Source: Pseudomonas cremoris
Lineage (GTDB): Bacteria > Pseudomonadota > Gammaproteobacteria > Pseudomonadales > Pseudomonadaceae
Direction: 5' to 3'
Length of the DNA: 64,000 nucleotides
Assembly: GCF_014230465.1 (NCBI RefSeq)
Contig: NZ_JAAXCY010000001.1
Span: 620,001-684,000, forward strand
Part shown: positions 60,634-64,000 of the stretch, in pieces
Numbering within the stretch: the first letter of the stretch is position 1
Layout: every line of letters starts with the position of its first letter
The notes under the pieces: generated by a model
What the model was told of the DNA's origin: nothing
What the model saw: the letters and a program-made list of their open reading frames with translations, nothing else
The model's database searches: none
Translations under genes and position numbers: made by a program

Positions 60634-61686
60634 ATGTACACCGCCATCGGTTATGCCGCCCAGTCGGCCACCACTCCCCTCGCCCCCATGTCCTTCCAGC
60701 GCCGCAGCCCACGCGTGGATGACGTGGCCATCGAGATCCTCTACTGCGGCGTGTGCCACTCCGACATCCACCAGGCGCGCAACGAATGGGGCATCGCCGT
60801 GTACCCACTGATGCCCGGCCACGAGATCGTCGGCAAGGTCACCGCCGTCGGCGCCAACGTCACCGCGCACAAAGTCGGTGACCTGGTGGGCGTGGGCTGC
60901 ATGGTCGACTCGTGCCGCCACTGTGACGCGTGCAAATCGGACCTGGAGCAATACTGCCTCGAAGGTCCGACCATGACCTACGCCACCCCGGACCGCATCG
61001 ACGGCAGCAACACCATGGGCGGCTACTCCGACAGCATCGTGGTCAGCGAACACTTCGTGGTGAAGATCCCCGCCAAGCTTGACCTGGCCAGTGCTGCGCC
61101 GATCCTGTGTGCCGGCGTGACCATGTACTCGCCGATCAAGCACTACGGCATCAAGGCCGGTGACAAGGTCGGCGTATTGGGCATGGGTGGCCTGGGCCAT
61201 ATGGGCATCAAGCTGGCCAAGGCGATTGGCGCTGAGGTGACCCTGTTCACCCGTTCCGCGAGCAAGGCCGAAGAAGGCCGCCGCCAAGGCGCCGACCATG
61301 TGATCGTGTCCACCGACGCCGAGCAGATGAAAGCCGCTGCCGGGCACTTCGATTTCCTGCTGGACACTATCCCGGTGCAGCACGACCTCAACCCCTACCT
61401 CGACGTGCTGCGCTTTGACGGCGTACACATCCTGGTGGGCCTGATCGAGCCGGTCGACCCGCCGGTAAACGCCGCCAAGCTGATCCTGGGCCGCAAGGTG
61501 CTGGCCGGCTCGCTGATCGGTGGCATTGCCGAAACCCAGGAAGTCCTGGATTTCTGCGCCGAGCACGGCATCAGTTGCGACATCGAGATGCTCGATATCC
61601 GCCACATCAACGAAGCCTACAGCCGCATGATCGCCGGCGATGTGAAGTACCGCTTTGTCATCGACATGGCGACCCTGAAGGTCTGA
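60634..61686 (+). CDS. zinc-dependent NAD(P)-type alcohol dehydrogenase, YahK-like
   Basis: 350-residue medium-chain dehydrogenase of the cinnamyl-alcohol/YahK group, reducing aldehydes with NADPH in relatives. Catalytic zinc ligands in CGVCHSD and GHEIVG; structural zinc cysteines in DSCRHCDACKSDLEQYC; cofactor motif GVLGMGGLGHMGIKLA. The 3' end abuts the IclR gene on the other strand with no bases between. Regulated probably by the divergent AraC protein. Confidence 0.92.
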   Translation: MYTAIGYAAQSATTPLAPMSFQRRSPRVDDVAIEILYCGVCHSDIHQARNEWGIAVYPLMPGHEIVGKVTAVGANVTAHKVGDLVGVGCMVDSCRHCDACKSDLEQYCLEGPTMTYATPDRIDGSNTMGGYSDSIVVSEHFVVKIPAKLDLASAAPILCAGVTMYSPIKHYGIKAGDKVGVLGMGGLGHMGIKLAKAIGAEVTLFTRSASKAEEGRRQGADHVIVSTDAEQMKAAAGHFDFLLDTIPVQHDLNPYLDVLRFDGVHILVGLIEPVDPPVNAAKLILGRKVLAGSLIGGIAETQEVLDFCAEHGISCDIEMLDIRHINEAYSRMIAGDVKYRFVIDMATLKV

Positions 61687-62490
61687 TCAGGCCTTCGCGC
61701 CCAACTCCGCCGACAGCCGCGCTGCGACCTGTTTGACCACAGGGATCAGCTCGGCCATTTTCTCCAGCGGCATGTAGGGCACGGTACTGGCGATGCTGAT
61801 GCCGGCGACGATTCGCCGGCTGGCATCGCGCACCGGTGCTGCCACACAACGGATCGACGGTTCGTTGTCTTCCAGGTCGAACGCATAGCCCCCCACCACG
61901 TATTCGTGCATGCGCTGCTCGAACTGCGCCCAGGACTGTTCCGGGTGCTGCGGCCATTGCTGGCTTTTGCCCGCGACCGGCTGGCTCACTTCGTACAGGC
62001 GCTGCCACTCCTGCAGCGTGTCATCCAACAGCAACGCCTTGCCGATCCCGGTGCGTGCCAACGGCATGCGATGGCCGACCCGCGAGCGCATTTCCGGGCC
62101 GTTGCGACCGGGGTTCTTGTGCAGGTAAAGCACGTCGTCGTATTCGCGAATAGCCAGGTGGATGGTGTCGCCGGTCAGCGCCGACAGCTCGTCCAGATAC
62201 GGTATCGCCAGGGTCACCAGCGGCAATTCTTCACGCGCCTGGAAGCCCAATTCGATCAACTTGGGCCCCAGCAGGTAACCGACCTGCGGCACCACGCGCA
62301 GGTAGCGCTCTTCCACCAGGCAACTGGCCAGGCGATGGGTGGTGCTGCGGGTAGTGCCGATGCGCTTGGCGATCTCTTTCAGATCCCGCGCACCAGCCGC
62401 CACCGCTTGCACCACGCCCAGGCCACGCAGCAGGGTTTGGGTGCCGGTGGGTGCGGCGTCTTTGGCGGGGAGTTGGGCGTTTTCCTGCAT
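61687..62490 (-). CDS. IclR-family transcriptional regulator
   Basis: 267 residues, winged HTH (~20-80; DLKEIAKRIGTTRSTTHRLA) and IclR effector domain. ATG 62490 chosen as the family N-terminus starts there. It lies downstream of the L-arabinose transport genes on the same strand, after a REPIN, so it may regulate sugar uptake or catabolism (inference). Confidence 0.88.
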   Translation of the reverse strand: MQENAQLPAKDAAPTGTQTLLRGLGVVQAVAAGARDLKEIAKRIGTTRSTTHRLASCLVEERYLRVVPQVGYLLGPKLIELGFQAREELPLVTLAIPYLDELSALTGDTIHLAIREYDDVLYLHKNPGRNGPEMRSRVGHRMPLARTGIGKALLLDDTLQEWQRLYEVSQPVAGKSQQWPQHPEQSWAQFEQRMHEYVVGGYAFDLEDNEPSIRCVAAPVRDASRRIVAGISIASTVPYMPLEKMAELIPVVKQVAARLSAELGAKA

Positions 62491-62566
62491 ATCGGGCCTA
62501 TGTGGTGGTACGAAAACTGGCGGCATTATGGCAAATGCTGAACCTGAGCACAGTGGAGATCAAAAT

Positions 62567-62653
62567 GTGGGAGCGGGCTTGCTCGCGAAAGCGGAGTGTC
62601 AGTCAGCACATCTGTTTCTGATACACCGCGTTCGCGAGCAAGCCCGCTCCCAC
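62567..62653. repeat. REPIN
   Basis: Inverted REP pair between araH and the IclR gene (same strand). Confidence 0.9.
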
Positions 62654-62676
62654 ATTTAGTCCTCACATGGCATGGC

Positions 62677-63642
62677 TTAGCGTTGTTTCAGGCGGTCGAT
62701 GATCACCGCCAGCAGCAGGATGGAGCCGCGGATAACGTACTGATAGAACGTGTCGATGTTTTTGAGGTTCATCGCATTCTCGATGATCGCCAGAATCAAC
62801 ACCCCGGCAATCACATGCCGGATCATGCCAATGCCACCACTCAACGACACCCCGCCCAACACGCATGCAGAGATCACCGTCAGCTCAAACCCCTGCCCGA
62901 TCATCGGCTGGCCGGAGGTCATCCGCGACGCAAGGATCACCCCGGCCAACGCGCCCACCAAGCCATGCACGGCAAAGATGATGATCTTGGTGCGATCAAC
63001 GTTCACCCCCGCCAACAACGCCGCTTCCTGATTACCGCCGATGGCCATGGTGTTGCGACCGTAGGTGGTGTAGTTGAGCAGCCAGCCAAAAAACACAAAG
63101 CACAGCACCGTGATGATGATCGGCACCGGCACGCCCAGCAGTTGGCCGTTGCCGAACACGAAGAAGCTTTCGTCCATCACCCCCACCGCCTTGCCGTTGG
63201 AGAAGATGTAGGCCAGCCCGCGCACGATCTGCATCGTCGCCAACGTCGCGATCAACGCGTTGATGCGCAGCTTGGCGATGACGATTCCGTTGATCAGCCC
63301 CACCACCAGGCCCATGGCCAAGGCTGCCGACACGCCGAGTACCACGCTGTCAGTGTCGCGGATCACGATGCCCGCCACCACACCGGCGCAGGCAATCACC
63401 GAGCCAACCGACAGGTCGAAATGCCCGGATGCCAGGCAGAACAACATGGTGCACGCGGCGATGCCCACGGTGGAAATCGCCAGGCCCAGGCCGCGCATGT
63501 TCAGCGGGGAGAGGAAGTTGTCGATAAACAGCGCGCTAAGCACAAAGATGCTCAGCGCCGCGAGCAGCATCACCCAATCATCGAGGAACTTGCGCTGGTT
63601 GAAACCCGGCCAGAAGCCCTTTGCAGTTTTTACCTGTGACAT
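62677..63642 (-). CDS. araH: L-arabinose ABC transporter permease
   Basis: 321-residue inner-membrane permease with about ten helices, RbsC/AraH family. The stretches CLASGHFDLSVGSVIACAG and ILASRMTSGQPMIGQGFEL match AraH closely, and the ending with VIIDRLKQR is alike, so AraH rather than RbsC. It starts 19 bases after the araG stop. Confidence 0.88.
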   Translation of the reverse strand: MSQVKTAKGFWPGFNQRKFLDDWVMLLAALSIFVLSALFIDNFLSPLNMRGLGLAISTVGIAACTMLFCLASGHFDLSVGSVIACAGVVAGIVIRDTDSVVLGVSAALAMGLVVGLINGIVIAKLRINALIATLATMQIVRGLAYIFSNGKAVGVMDESFFVFGNGQLLGVPVPIIITVLCFVFFGWLLNYTTYGRNTMAIGGNQEAALLAGVNVDRTKIIIFAVHGLVGALAGVILASRMTSGQPMIGQGFELTVISACVLGGVSLSGGIGMIRHVIAGVLILAIIENAMNLKNIDTFYQYVIRGSILLLAVIIDRLKQR

Positions 63643-63661
63643 GCCTACACCCTCGAATACT

Positions 63662-64000
63662 TCAAGCCCGCGAACGCGGGAGAGCCAGTTGCAACAGCCG
63701 TGCTTCATCCGCCTGGTCGCGGCTGAGTTCGCCAGTCAGGGCGCCTTCGCTCATCACCAGGATGCGGTCGCTGATGCCCATCACTTCCATCAGGTCGCTG
63801 GACACTACGATGACCGCGATGCCGCTGGCGGCCAGGTTGTGGATGATCTGGTAGATCTCCGACTTGGCGCCGATATCGATGCCGCGCGTGGGTTCGTCCA
63901 GCAGCAACACTTTCATCGGCATCGACAGCCAGCGGCCGAGAATGGCCTTCTGCTGGTTGCCGCCGGACAGGTACATGATTTTCTGCTCGGCGTTGGGCGT
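63662..64000 (-). CDS. araG: L-arabinose ABC transporter ATP-binding protein, partial
   Basis: Only the last 112 codons are in the window; the gene continues past position 64000. The visible part is the end of the second ATPase domain with signature [15 protein letters not shown], Walker B ([16 protein letters not shown]) and the switch region [16 protein letters not shown]. This matches the C-terminus of AraG-type double ATPases. araF would be expected beyond the window edge. Confidence 0.85.
   Translation of the reverse strand, partial: TPNAEQKIMYLSGGNQQKAILGRWLSMPMKVLLLDEPTRGIDIGAKSEIYQIIHNLAASGIAVIVVSSDLMEVMGISDRILVMSEGALTGELSRDQADEARLLQLALPRSRA

Noticed and set aside
3160..62653. Recurrent ~30-base palindromic repeats considered as a CRISPR array
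   Set aside because: Copies are kilobases apart, occur as inverted pairs in intergenic gaps, and no cas genes are present; they are REP/REPIN elements.

Overview
The window reads as ordinary chromosome of a Pseudomonas of the fluorescens group. The reasons are a high-GC codon style with G/C-ending codons, the AcnD/PrpF form of the methylcitrate cycle under a GntR-type regulator, an etf promoter carrying a PsrA-type box, and at least ten short palindromic intergenic repeats built on GTGGGAGCGGGCTTGCTCGC, the REP/REPIN class typical of this group. No complete prophage, insertion sequence or CRISPR array was seen. Organism assignment is inference from gene content.

Layout. 0-3.1 kb: fused double permease and ATPase of a NitT/TauT-type ABC importer. 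3.3-11.7 kb: complete propionate (2-methylcitrate) operon prpR-prpB-prpC-acnD-prpF-prpD on the minus strand, with two copies of a GntR-type operator at its promoter. 11.9-15.0 kb: three-gene cluster of a retropepsin-like protease, an inactive transglutaminase with seven membrane helices, and an ATP-grasp ligase. 15.2-19.1 kb: pabB, a higBA toxin-antitoxin pair with a palindromic operator, thrH, cysH. 19.5-23.6 kb: NCS1 transporter with an atypical hydantoin-racemase-like enzyme, LysR regulator, SDR enzyme. 23.7-29.7 kb: HAD phosphatase, then an iron/heme cell-surface signalling system (ECF sigma, FecR-like anti-sigma, HasR-like receptor, TonB). 29.8-34.9 kb: small metabolic and hypothetical genes, including a DUF2784 gene with an in-frame premature stop and an EamA transporter with a histidine-rich tail.

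35.0-36.8 kb is a lower-GC stretch (small cytochrome c, fasciclin protein) beside tRNA-Ser(GGA), possibly an old integration site. 37-45.5 kb: crotonase, PlsC-type acyltransferase, CorA, glutamine amidotransferase, a thiolase/FadB-type beta-oxidation pair, a 31-residue membrane peptide followed by a strong terminator, and a cytochrome c. 45.6-48.8 kb: a second peptide-ligase-type cluster (circularly permuted ATP-grasp, alpha-E, active transglutaminase). 48.9-49.1 kb: a promoter-like sequence and an orphan terminator that together predict an ~80-nt sRNA. 49.2-55.5 kb: RraB, START and YkgJ proteins, a MocR-like regulator, and an envelope operon (solute-binding protein, DUF4398 lipoprotein, OmpA-type lipoprotein). 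55.5-59.4 kb: etfBA divergent from ETF-ubiquinone oxidoreductase. 59.6-64 kb: AraC regulator divergent from a YahK-type dehydrogenase, IclR regulator, and the end of an L-arabinose ABC importer (araG partial, araH).

How the genes fit together. Several units serve acyl-CoA and short-chain acid catabolism: the prp operon removes propionyl-CoA, the thiolase/FadB pair runs beta-oxidation, and EtfAB with ETF-QO passes acyl-CoA dehydrogenase electrons to ubiquinone. The most unusual content is the pair of unrelated ATP-grasp/transglutaminase-type clusters, the single-cysteine racemase homologue, and the predicted sRNA.
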